A DNA stretch of 64,000 nucleotides from positions 9,151,702-9,215,701 of the forward strand of contig JAGTTD010000019.1 in NCBI GenBank assembly GCA_018398585.1. Reading direction: 5' to 3'. Origin of the DNA: Simmondsia chinensis (Eukaryota > Streptophyta > Magnoliopsida > Caryophyllales > Simmondsiaceae). Below, in pieces: positions 35,146 through 42,715 of the stretch. The notes below the pieces were generated by a model. It had not been told where the DNA came from. It worked only from the letters and a program-made list of their open reading frames with translations, and made no database searches. Numbering within the stretch: position 1 is the stretch's first letter; each line of letters opens with the position of its first letter. The position numbers were made by a program, and so were the translations under genes.

Positions 35146-35862
35146 CGGTTTGGCAACAAGGTAAAAGACAGTAAAGGAGGCCAGGGTAATAGGGGCTAAA
35201 GATTTACCCGTTGGCAATTCCTTTGAGGGGTAATGGGTGGTAAGTTGTTAACCCCCATTACTCCAATACCCCCTTTACCTATATGTTCTTTAATCCCCAA
35301 ATTGTGTTATAAAGAGCGGTAAGGCAAATTTTAAGAAAATTTTGGACAATTATGTATTTATTTTAACTCCAATTCTTTTTATCATTATCCTTTTACCCAT
35401 TTGTCAAACAAGATAACTCATTTATCCCTTTTTACCCTTACCCCTCCTTAATAAACATATCCAAACAAGGATAGGATAGAACCCTACCCTCTCTCTCTTA
35501 ACCCGCTTCACTCAGTTGTCAAACAAGGCATTCCTCTCTCTTCCTCTCAATTTGTATTATAAATTCTAGTTGAGCTTCAAATGAGACAATCTAACCCTTC
35601 TTCCTTTTTTTAACTGCATCCCTATGTAAAGTAACTCATATAATCTCTTCAAGAGACAATTAAGTTATACTCGCATGTGAAGTTATCAACAAACACTAAT
35701 GAAAGAGGCGCAGACCTTGCGGACGGAGAAATCAGAGGGAGCGGCAGAGGAAGGGAAGCCATAGATGAAGGTGCGGCAGTAACGAAACAACGAAACGACG
35801 TCGAATTGGGGATCCGCTCCCATTTTCGACATCAACAGCAGCTCCGAAGTCGATTTCGCCAT
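10704..35862 (-). CDS. IBR3: IBR3/ACAD10-like acyl-CoA dehydrogenase with N-terminal kinase-like (APH) domain, 17 exons
   Basis: Family role: peroxisomal dehydrogenase implicated in conversion of indole-3-butyric acid to auxin. Exons: 35716-35862, 21417-21551, 21148-21288, 20944-21075, 18493-18678, 18171-18248, 17950-18069, 17537-17635, 17285-17402, 16005-16267, 15106-15300, 14366-14508, 13848-13932, 13511-13720, 12663-12815, 11260-11364, 10704-10895. They join into 833 codons without a stop, close to the family's usual length of about 820. An in-frame TGA directly precedes the ATG. The APH half has HGDFRIDN (residues 233-240) and ILDWE (Asp 255). The ACAD half has GFAMTEP (564-570) and [11 protein letters not shown] near the end. 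The C-terminus ARL is a plant PTS1 signal. Introns 3 and 15 use GC donors. Intron 1 (14.2 kb) and intron 4 (2.3 kb) are swollen by transposons. Exon 1 matches the family least well. Confidence 0.93.
12411..12488. repeat. Tandem duplication of about 37 bp in intron 15
   Basis: Two adjacent copies of a unit containing cattggaaaaactgttaata, lying in the dehydrogenase intron between exons 15 and 16. No function suggested. Confidence 0.8.
15415..15915. mobile_element. Non-autonomous hAT-like element in intron 10
   Basis: Ends read GTTGTAAAT at the left and ATTTACACCCCCA at the right, imperfect inverted repeats of the gggtgtaaat type. The direct repeat AACAGCTAG flanks it (15408-15416 and 15916-15924). 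The interior is rich in gagctcg/agcttg words. A related, probably incomplete copy lies at about 57030-57400. Superfamily is inferred from the 8-9-bp duplication. Confidence 0.6.
16390..16629 (-). mobile_element. 5S-headed SINE, copy 2
   Basis: 240 bp in intron 9 of the dehydrogenase gene, same strand as the gene. Head begins AACCAAAGAGGGCACCAACA; 5S homology covers about 16625-16523 with both internal promoter words. The body reads CCCTGAAGGGGAAGGCTGCG and the tail GAGGCACTGGGTATG, matching the LINE 3' ends nearby. Target duplication of 18 bp with two mismatches: 16372-16389 and 16630-16647. Confidence 0.88.
16973..17096 (-). mobile_element. Truncated RTE LINE 3' end (or headless SINE)
   Basis: Minus strand shows the shared tail: CCTGAAGGGGTAAGGCTG, then the cggagcc/ggcactaggtt words and a TTG repeat. 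There is no 5S head. A likely 13-bp target duplication with two mismatches flanks it (ttccagaagtaga/ttctagaagttga). Lies in intron 9. Confidence 0.7.
19156..20688 (+). mobile_element. RTE-type LINE, 5'-truncated (LINE-2), in intron 4
   Basis: Antisense to the host gene. 19156-19680 encodes a reverse transcriptase piece: [31 protein letters not shown] and the active-site motif FVDDIILV. After the stop near 19681 the C-terminal RTE region continues in broken frames to about 20270. The 3' region ends with the shared tail and TTG repeats. Target duplication of 16 bp with one mismatch: 19140-19155 and 20689-20704. A run of about 25 C followed by about 14 A (20577-20615) interrupts the tail. Confidence 0.92.
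20577..20615 (+). repeat. Poly-C/poly-A run within the LINE-2 tail
   Basis: About 25 C then 14 A where the other copies read a short ccctcccagacc-like segment. Could be slippage expansion or a sequencing/assembly inaccuracy. Confidence 0.8.
22049..25075 (-). pseudogene. LINE-1 endonuclease-reverse transcriptase remnant
   Basis: An AP-like endonuclease (25041-24413) shows [11 protein letters not shown] and [10 protein letters not shown]. Reverse transcriptase follows: [14 protein letters not shown] (about 23620) and [20 protein letters not shown] (about 23370). The C-terminal block [11 protein letters not shown] with GRGRPKKRW (22250-22050) is characteristic of the RTE clade. SINE copy 3 interrupts the RT at 22548-22790. 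Frameshifts and stops occur throughout, so no active protein is expected. Confidence 0.9.
22548..22790 (-). mobile_element. 5S-headed SINE, copy 3 (best preserved)
   Basis: 243 bp inserted in the RT of LINE-1 with a perfect 15-bp target duplication (ACTCCTTTTTGGGTA, 22533-22547 and 22791-22805). Minus strand: ACCAAAGAGGGCACCAACAC, then 5S homology (about 22785-22684) with GCGTGCTTGGGCGAGAGTAG and GGATGGGTGACC. The LINE-like body (GGGAAACAGCCTCTCTTCAG, CACCCTGAAGGGGGAAGGCT) ends in GGCACTGGGTATGTTCCTTT. The intact duplication suggests it is the youngest of the three. Confidence 0.93.
25080..25828 (-). other. LINE-1 5' leader with telomere-like repeats
   Basis: Between the endonuclease and the Gypsy-2 insertion. 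The plus strand has many scattered ttagggttagggttt words (25435-25700), CCCTAA-type on the LINE sense strand, and an (AG)n run at 25811-25823. It seems to be the LINE 5' UTR, because it lies inside the LINE target duplication. Confidence 0.65.
25829..26095 (-). repeat. Gypsy-2 3' LTR
   Basis: 267 bp; minus strand begins TGATACAG and ends GCGGTAACA. Matches 30636-30908 along its length. Confidence 0.92.
26170..29683 (-). pseudogene. Gypsy-2 pol remnant with chromodomain
   Basis: From right to left: Cys knuckle [14 protein letters not shown] (about 29640), protease DSGPTQF (altered from the usual DSGSTH), RT with [23 protein letters not shown] and intact FFDDILVY (28640-28144). RNase H (27993-27523) and integrase follow, with [16 protein letters not shown] and [13 protein letters not shown] (27424-26777). 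The C-terminal part ends in [11 protein letters not shown] followed by shifted frames resembling a chromodomain. Breaks include the gag/pol junction near 29680, the protease/RT spacer, and after the integrase core. Confidence 0.9.
29658..30570 (-). pseudogene. Gypsy-2 gag remnant
   Basis: A long open minus-strand frame (291 codons up to 30533) with the gag core around [20 protein letters not shown] and [14 protein letters not shown]. The frame extends upstream to about 30570, but the position of the usual ATGGCGGAT start reads CTGGCGGAT, so the initiator looks lost. A frameshift near 29680 separates it from the zinc knuckle. Confidence 0.85.
30636..30908 (-). repeat. Gypsy-2 5' LTR
   Basis: 273 bp. 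Its outer end reads CGATAC instead of TGATAC, a single transition relative to the other LTR. Slightly longer because of a small insertion (agggttt) near the inner end. Confidence 0.92.
30967..31273 (+). mobile_element. RTE LINE 3'-end fragment (LINE-3)
   Basis: 307 bp, only the 3' UTR: CAGGTTGGGGGTCCTCGGAA, CACCCTGAAGGGGTAAGGCT, GCGGGAGCCCCAAGGCACTG and a short TTG tail. Target duplication tatctaacatgcc/tatctgacatgcc (30954-30966 and 31274-31286). Lies in intron 1, 30 bp from the LINE-1 duplication. Confidence 0.85.
31995..32900 (-). mobile_element. RTE LINE, 5'-truncated and decayed (LINE-4)
   Basis: Aligns by eye with LINE-1 from its tail through the C-terminal region. Shared words include gtttaggtgggtaaggtc, catccatctt-like stretches and the caacatcctt/caccttcaac block. 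Frames are destroyed. The 5' truncation point near 32890 is approximate. Still inside intron 1. Confidence 0.78.
32901..35114. other. Remaining intron 1 DNA, unassigned
   Basis: 33330-33480 and 34340-34420 carry degenerate gggtcgg/cgggtacg words typical of decayed plant repeats. A(n) and T(n) runs lie at 33515, 33705, 33945 and 34309. 34045-34153 has a short plus-strand ORF (36 codons, [13 protein letters not shown]) after a pyrimidine-rich leader; no family recognised. Otherwise AT-rich without visible structure. Confidence 0.5.
35115..35545. mobile_element. Possible MITE with a gtttggcaac/gttgtcaaac end pair, preceded by a poly-C run
   Basis: 29 C at 35115-35143 are followed by ggtttggcaacaaggtaa; the other end reads cagttgtcaaacaagg (35514-35529), an imperfect inverted copy. 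Internal tttgtcaaacaag and atccaaacaagg words recur. No target duplication found. It ends about 170 bp from exon 1 of the dehydrogenase gene, within intron 1. Confidence 0.4.
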
Positions 35863-35930
35863 TCAGATCCAATTCCTAGGGCACCGTGCCGATACTAAAA
35901 AATCGAATCGAGATGATTAGATTCTTCGCA

Positions 35931-35938
35931 CTTTTATG
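35931..35938 (-). promoter_or_regulatory. TATA-like box of the IBR3-like gene
   Basis: Minus strand CATAAAAG, about 70 bp upstream of the ATG at 35862, the only TATA-like word between the start codon and the MULE end at 36021. Assignment rests on position. Confidence 0.45.
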
Positions 35939-36020
35939 GCTTTTGCTTACGACTGAGAAAGAGCGAGAAAAAGGGGCGTTACCCCCAGATTTGGACATTT
36001 TGTGGCACAGGCACGTATGT

Positions 36021-36530
36021 AGGAGTAAATTTGTAAAGTAGCACACTTTTAAAAAGAATTTGGCAAAATGACATATTTAAAAACAAAAATTAACAAAATA
36101 ACACAGTTTATTGTTCATGTATGGGTGCAACGGGTCGTTTGAAATGGCGTACGTCGAGGCACAGAACGGCGTACAACTGTTGCACATTGTTTGTAACGAC
36201 GAGCAACGGGTCGTGTATTTTGTACGTCGTTTGTAACAGCATACAGTACTATTGCAAGCCGTTACAAACGGCGTGCAAAGGTTAGATCCAATTTGTAATG
36301 GCGTGCAATAATCTCGTGCATTATCGCACACTGTTTTCCCTTACTTCCCCTCTCCCACTCTCGACACAATTAGCAAAATGGCACAAATTCGAAAAAAAAT
36401 TGGGAGAATGGCATTTCAGAAAAAAAAAAAAAATTTAGTAAAGTGGCATCATTTAATGTACATTCATCGTTGCATGTCGTTGAGTACAAACTTGCACGCC
36501 ATTACAACTACGAGATTCCCTGCAACCTAT
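36021..36530 (+). repeat. MULE left terminal repeat, two modules
   Basis: Modules 36021-36330 and 36362-36530 each combine three spaced (a)gcaaa(a)tggcac-type words with copies of a short dyad of the form gtacgccgttt...aaacggcgtgca. The first module is the better match to the right end at 53067. Confidence 0.7.
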
Positions 36531-36544
36531 TCCTTCACTTCTTC

Positions 36545-37110
36545 GTACTCATCCTGTGAACCCACTCTTTATTTATCCCTCTCATCTTCTTGAATCGCTT
36601 ACCTCCTCTGCTTCATCACTCTCCTCCCATCAACCCCCTACTTCTCATCCTCTTCTGTATATAACAACTACATGAGTCGGGCCTTACACCAAATGACATT
36701 TTACGCATTATGAAATCTGAACAAGAGAAACTAACATACATGGTGCAGCACCCATGACTGTCCTTGAAGATGTGCGAAACACGAAGTCCAATGTTCTTCC
36801 CTTGAAGAGAAACGCGACCCCCTTCCGAAACATTCCTTATCGCATTTCTCTTCAAGGGAAGAACATTGGACTTTGTGTTTCGCACATCTTCAAGGACGGT
36901 CATGGGTGCTGCACCGTATATGTTAGGTTCTCTTGCTCAAATTTCATAATGCGTAAAATATCATCTGGTGTAAGGCCCGACTCATGTAAATGTTATATAC
37001 AGAGGAGGATGAGAAGGAAGGGGTTAATGGGAGGAGAGTGATGAAGCAAAGGAGATAAGCGATTTAAGAAGATGGGAGGGAGAAGTAGAGAGTGGGTAAG
37101 ACCTTTATAC
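36545..37110. repeat. Long near-perfect palindrome (arms about 250 bp)
   Basis: The arms read into each other from about 36570-36820 and 36845-37090, with a loop of about 20-25 bp near 36832. Over the central 200 bp per arm only scattered mismatches are seen; both strands encode nearly the same 95-codon ORF starting MTVLEDVRNTKSNVLPLKR. A transcript across it would fold into a long hairpin. It sits just inside the MULE left terminal repeat. Confidence 0.9.
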
Positions 37111-37689
37111 AGGGTAATGAAGAAGAAAGAAAAATGCGTTATAATGTAAAAAAAACATAAAAATTAGTAATGTAAATTATGGTACAAAATGTGACGTGGA
37201 TCTATGACTAGGTTCACTATGATGTTGTGTGGATATGAATTTCATGGGAACCGAAAAACTGTATCGTGGAGGAAGTTCACGTCTACCTCCTTCCACAGCA
37301 GGTAAGGAACAGTAGTCAGTACCTTCTTCTTGCAGAATCTGTCTAAATTTTTATTCCTCACAAATAGCATCCATTAAGCTACTGGAACTAGTAAGCTATG
37401 CTATGGAGACAGACTGTACAGTGTGGCCAACAGTGTTACATAGCACCTGAGCTGCCCTTTTAGTCGCTTTTTAAGAAGATCGACCTAGCACATATTACTT
37501 TTAAATGTTAATGAAACGTAATATAGAATAAGTAACAGGACTAATATTTTCAAAGTACTTACTAGTCGCTGAATACGGTTACAACTTAGGTCAAAATTAA
37601 ACCGGGGCGGCGCGGAACTTGCACTTCATGCCATGAAATGACACGCCTAGTGACAAATAAGTACCATTGCATGTACTCCGTTGGCGATA

Positions 37690-39260
37690 TCTGAGGATGA
37701 TGCACGTTGGCAATACGATGCATCCTTAAGTTCCACACCCCGAGCTAGTTCGAACGGTAGACAACCCAGTTCTCCTCAGACCTGCTAGACGAGATGTAGT
37801 ATGCAAGGAGTCGAGAGTGTCGACAGGATCTGGGATATGCTGCGTCAATCCAAACTGACACAACACTCTGTTAGGGCAATGTAACTCTACAATGCCAAAG
37901 CATATTAATGGTCCTACATATTGCCAGATGTCACGACCCTCGACACAAATCATGGGCAAGGAGTTTAATCGTGATTGCCGGTAAGGCGTCCAATTAACCT
38001 AAGAACAGATAAAATAAATTGGTCATTATAGTAAATATTAAATGATAAAGAAATATGCCTATTTTTATGTATATACCCGATGAGGTTCTTGGATATCAAG
38101 TTGGTTCCTGTAGAAGAACTAACATTGCCTTAGATTCTCGCGAAATGTCAAAGAGGCACTCCGGCTGATCGAATACGCTGTGAATTATATTTCGATACAT
38201 ACATAATATTACATATACATTAAAGTAAGATGTACAAAATATTTTCTCTTACTGAGCGCGCAATGGCCGCGGCGGATCATTAGCTGCAGCTTGATTTGGA
38301 CAAGGGGCGGAGATAATTGGTCAATCGATGTGTAAATGCTCCCACGACCACAACTACACATGAAAAATTGTAAAAATTAAAAATTTAACACATTAAAGAA
38401 TTAAACATGAATATCATTGCAGTCCATACATGGAAAAATAGAACACATCCGGCGGGTTGCTTGCCGGCCCTCATGCAATATTGACACAGTTGTCTGTAAA
38501 GGTTGGCGCGCACTGCTGACCCCCAGCTATATGGACTACATCCCTCCATTGTTTCAAGCAATGGAAGGTAAACGAGCGATGTCCAACTACTAGTATCGTT
38601 GGTGAACAGCACGGAGTCGAACAAATGAAGGATGTAGCATCTAGCGTTTTGCAACAACACTTGATCATCGGCGTCAACTGCGGGGTTCATGTTCACACAA
38701 TCCCTTCAACAATCAACTTTTGATCATGCCGCTACGCAATGCTTCCTAGGGGCTGCACCCAATAAATTATGGCACAGATTCCTCCAATCATAGCTAGAGG
38801 TACCGGTGATTGCCATGTCGTCTACATGTAAACCCAGCAACACTACAACATCTTGTAATATTGGCGTCATCTCACTAACACGTAGGTGGAATGTATGAGT
38901 CTCCCACTTCCACCTCTCTACCAAAGCACTAATCAAAGGGTTATCAATTTGGAGACGACCTGCTTGGGTCACTCCAATGAAACCAACCTATATGATATAA
39001 GGTCGTACTAATGGGTGAAGGGTAACAGACAATGTTGCTTCACCCTGATCTTGTCGTCGATCTGTAACACAAAGGCATCAAATATATCACTTTACTATTC
39101 GAATAATTAAAAAATAGTATTTTATGGCTAAAAATTAATTATTAACATACTGCTCCATGCCAAACATCCTCCGACCAATGCTAGTCCTGAAGATGCAACA
39201 CTTATGTGTCATCTGGACCTGGATTCTACTCACCATATGGAATGCTCGAAGCATGTTCTC
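37690..39260 (-). pseudogene. Plant mobile domain (PMD) gene remnant
   Basis: Minus-strand blocks match the PMD in order: NPGPDDT (39230), LISALVERWKWETHTFHLRV and ILQDVVVLLGLHVDD (38930-38800), YSWGSAVRANLYRQLC (38540-38490), HLHID...PPRPLRAQ (38330-38260), FYRNQLDIQEPHR (38130-38080) and GRDIWQYVGPLICFGIVELH (37940-37860). The last blocks look separated by intron-like gaps, one starting with GTAAG. In-frame stops occur near 38724 and between blocks. PMD proteins are plant-specific and spread with gypsy and MULE elements; here the gene follows the transposase on the same strand. Confidence 0.85.
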
Positions 39261-39537
39261 CTCGTGTTCTTATCATCTCTCTAGAAAAATTAAAAATAGT
39301 GACCAATATCCATGGACTAAAAATAAAATTACAAATAATACAACATTCCAATCGATCACAACACAAAAATAAAATTACGTAGATTATATCTAATTGCAGT
39401 TGCTAATAGTATGTATTATAGCATGTTACACTAAAAAATAAAAGACATCAAGCTATGAACCTAATTATAAGATCACCGCTATTTATTAGGGCAAGTTTTT
39501 TTTATTTTTTATTATGGCCTTTTTTACCACATATACT

Positions 39538-41717
39538 TCATTTATTCTTGGACGCGCCCTCCCTAACGTCCATTTCATTATGTAGCGGGGTCGATTTCAG
39601 CCATCCTCTACCAAGTCTCCACCTAGTGTGATCTGCAACCACGGTCGGCCCGATGTACTCCATCCATGAAGATTGATCCAGAAGAGGATGAAACAATAGA
39701 GCATATGCCCTTGCATACATGTTAGGGCCATACAGCGGATCAACATACTGTCCGTAGCCGATCCTACAAGCGATACAACATGCTATCACATGTGACATGG
39801 ACGATGAAACAATTGCCATGTACCACAAGTGCAACTCCATTCATTCAACATTACAATGTGGCGAATCTCCCCTCTAAAGCCTGATTCAGTCTGACGGCTA
39901 TGAGTTATTACCTGAAACTCTGTGGTATTTCGATCAAACAACGTCACCGTATGTATTCTTGATTTCATGGCGACAAGCTCTATTTCAACGAAGACAATAG
40001 GTGGCCATAGAAAACCCTGTGAAAATGCTCCCTGGCTAGATCCCTGCGACTAACGAAGTATTTGTTGCATCAGAAAAATGTCAGTAGCACAAGGGCGGTT
40101 ACTGGGAGTAGTCATCCCCCTTTGAAAACACTATTGAACACTTTCGATATATCAGTGGTCATGTTACTATAGCGATAACCACCACTGTACGAAAGCACCT
40201 AACGTTCTTTAGGCTCTCTCTCTATCCACTCCCTAACCTCATCATTGACGTGGATGAAATGATCATACAAAGCATCGAACTTCATCCTGGAAGGTTTCCT
40301 CACCATCAAAATCAACCTTTTCTTCAGTGTATGATTTTTGAATTAGTGGTTGAAGTTACTAACCAGGTGGCGAGTGCAGTACCGATGCTGCCCTTCAGGC
40401 TCAGGCCAAATGGATGACATCCCAATCTTGATTCCAGCATGTCGATCAGAAATTATACACATTGGGGAGCGCACACCTATCACATTGGTTTTTAGATAAA
40501 ACAAAAACTAAGTCCAACTCCATGTGTTCTCCTCGTCCACCAAAGTAAAACACAATAGATATAGACCATTGTTGGCATCAAACGCGACAGCAACTAGCAA
40601 CTTCCCCATGTATTTCCCACACAAAAGGGTACCATCAACACTGATTAATGGACGACAATAACTGAATCCCTCTATGGATGCCCCAAATGCCCAAAAAACT
40701 CCACAAAATAGTGCTTTCGCGGCTACCTGGCTCTTAAACTGCAAATCGACAAAAGTGCCTAGATTTGGCTATTCCAACGCAGTGAGCGGTAGGTAGCATC
40801 GGGAATGCTTCCTCATGCGAGCTAAACAACCGCTCAAGCACTTGTTTCTTTGCTTTCCATGCCTTGTAATACGAAATAGTGTACCCATGTTGTTTCACTG
40901 CTGCACGAATTGTTGCAATATTCATTTTAAGATCAGCAGATACAATAGATAACACCATATTCGCAACAAAATTTGAGGTTAGGTGACAGTGGTCATTTGC
41001 CAATACAGTGTTAGAACATGTATGTGGCCCCTTCAAAACTGAAATCTCAAACAGCCCTAGCCTCTGTTTTAGCGCCCCACGCAGATACCACTCACACTAT
41101 AGTGCTTGTACACACTTTAGGGCTACGTATTGAGGCTTTAACCTGTACACTACATATTCCAGCTTGTTCTTAATGTGCCATGAGCTTAATGCATTGACTA
41201 AGTCCTCCTTGGTTTGGAACAATTATCCCTCCTGCAAGCCAGATCCTGTGGATCCCTGTCTTCTACTTTCCTCCCAATTAGAACAGACTGTCTGGTCTAC
41301 CCAAGTAACATCTTCAAACTCAGGAGCAGGGGCTTAGTCAACTAAAGGCCCCTCAACATTAACCGGTTCAGTCTCACAAGTGTCAATAACCACATCTGCA
41401 TCACCATCAAATGCCTCGGAATCATTGATGGCATAAGCCCCATCAAACATGCCTCTATTCTCATTCGCAATGATTCCAACTACCAATGAAACATCCACAT
41501 CAGGACTTCTAGACGGGCCTGAAGCTTCAAATTGAAAATGCGATACATGATGTTGAGATGTGCCTGCAACATCCACAACATTTACATATAATTCTACGTA
41601 TGTCGCCCTACTTTCTAAAGCCACTTCGAACATAGACCTCAAAGCCACTGGACAATTGATCTCAACAGCTATATATCGCATAGGATTTTGGGATAACAAC
41701 ATTCTCCATGTAATCAT
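39538..41717 (-). pseudogene. MuDR-type MULE transposase remnant
   Basis: N-terminal block MRYIAVEINCPVALRSMFEV (about 41680). A MuDR DNA-binding part reads KGPHTCSNTVLANDHCHLTS and KAWKAKKQVLERLF (41036-40850). The catalytic region has YCRPLISVDGTLLCGKYMGK and AFDANNGLYLLCF with DEENTW (40650-40510). The SWIM zinc finger CTCGTWQLFHRPC (about 39800) loses one base just before its Cys-x-His. Stops and frame changes occur between the blocks, for example near 41331 and 40740. The protein cannot be made intact. Confidence 0.88.
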
Positions 41718-42110
41718 AATCCAATTGTGTTATTATCCCACCCAATGGCTTCATGCATCATTCCCTTCGACTTCGGAAGAGAAATTCCAGATTATGCCCT
41801 GAGTACAAATTGTCTTCCACGTGTGTAATCAACACTATCAACATTTTGCACCATATTTTCATCACAATGACACAACAATGTCACTACATTGCACGCTATA
41901 ATTTCTAGGTTGATTACCCATAAATAAAATACACAAATCAATAATATAATTAAAATTTATTGATAAATAATATAACATACAAATTGTGTTTTACAATAAA
42001 ATACAATCATAATTAATTGTCTTCAAAACCATCAGAGAAAAATCAAAAAGTTGCATACCATCCATTGCTATTAAATGCACTACATCAAGAGAGCTTTCAA
42101 ACTAGAAAGA

Positions 42111-42638
42111 CTAACATTCAAATAAAACGGCTATAAGTATATGACTTCAAATAAAACTAACATTATAATGGCACATCATTCATCCTCGTCTGGAGTTGGT
42201 CGATCTAGTTCTAGCTCTTCTAAGAAATAGTCAAAGAAAAACTCTGACAAGGTATCAACTCGAAAAAGGACTAATTACACAAAATTGAAGTTCTGGATTG
42301 AAATGTGTAATGTTGATGCGCATTCATCCTCGTCATGTTTGCCTTGCGATCTTTGATGAGTTTTAGAGGTTTATCCATGTGTTTTTTCCCTCCTCATATG
42401 AGTATTCAATACTTTCATAGAATGCGCACCAACATTATATATGTCACACAAGTACTATGATACTTTGTGTCATTAGTCGTTTATTGAGTTGATTACTTGT
42501 CAGAGTTTTTCTCTGACTGTTTCTTAGAAGAGCTAGAACTAGATCGACCAGCTGCAGATGAAGATGAATTATGTGCCATTATATATTTTTTTTTTTTTGA
42601 AGTCATATACTTAGAGCCGTTTTATTTGAATATTAGTT
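42111..42638. repeat. Inverted repeat with serine-rich mini-ORFs
   Basis: Arms 42111-42260 and 42487-42638 are inverted copies; part of the spacer also pairs (atgttgatgcgcattc near 42310 with gaatgcgcaccaacat near 42420). Each arm, read inward, starts ATGGCACAT and encodes a short Ser-rich peptide (GRSSSSSSKK core). Located upstream of the MULE transposase, probably part of that element's 5' region. Confidence 0.8.
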
Positions 42639-42715
42639 GTGCCTATTAAATATGTGCCATTATATTGTTAGTATTTAAAAAATTTGTAAGTCACTTTAAA
42701 TTAATAATAATAATA

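Noticed and set aside
36616..37041. Two 95-codon genes facing each other
   Set aside because: They are the same ORF on both arms of a palindrome, without a recognised domain; treated as a repeat.
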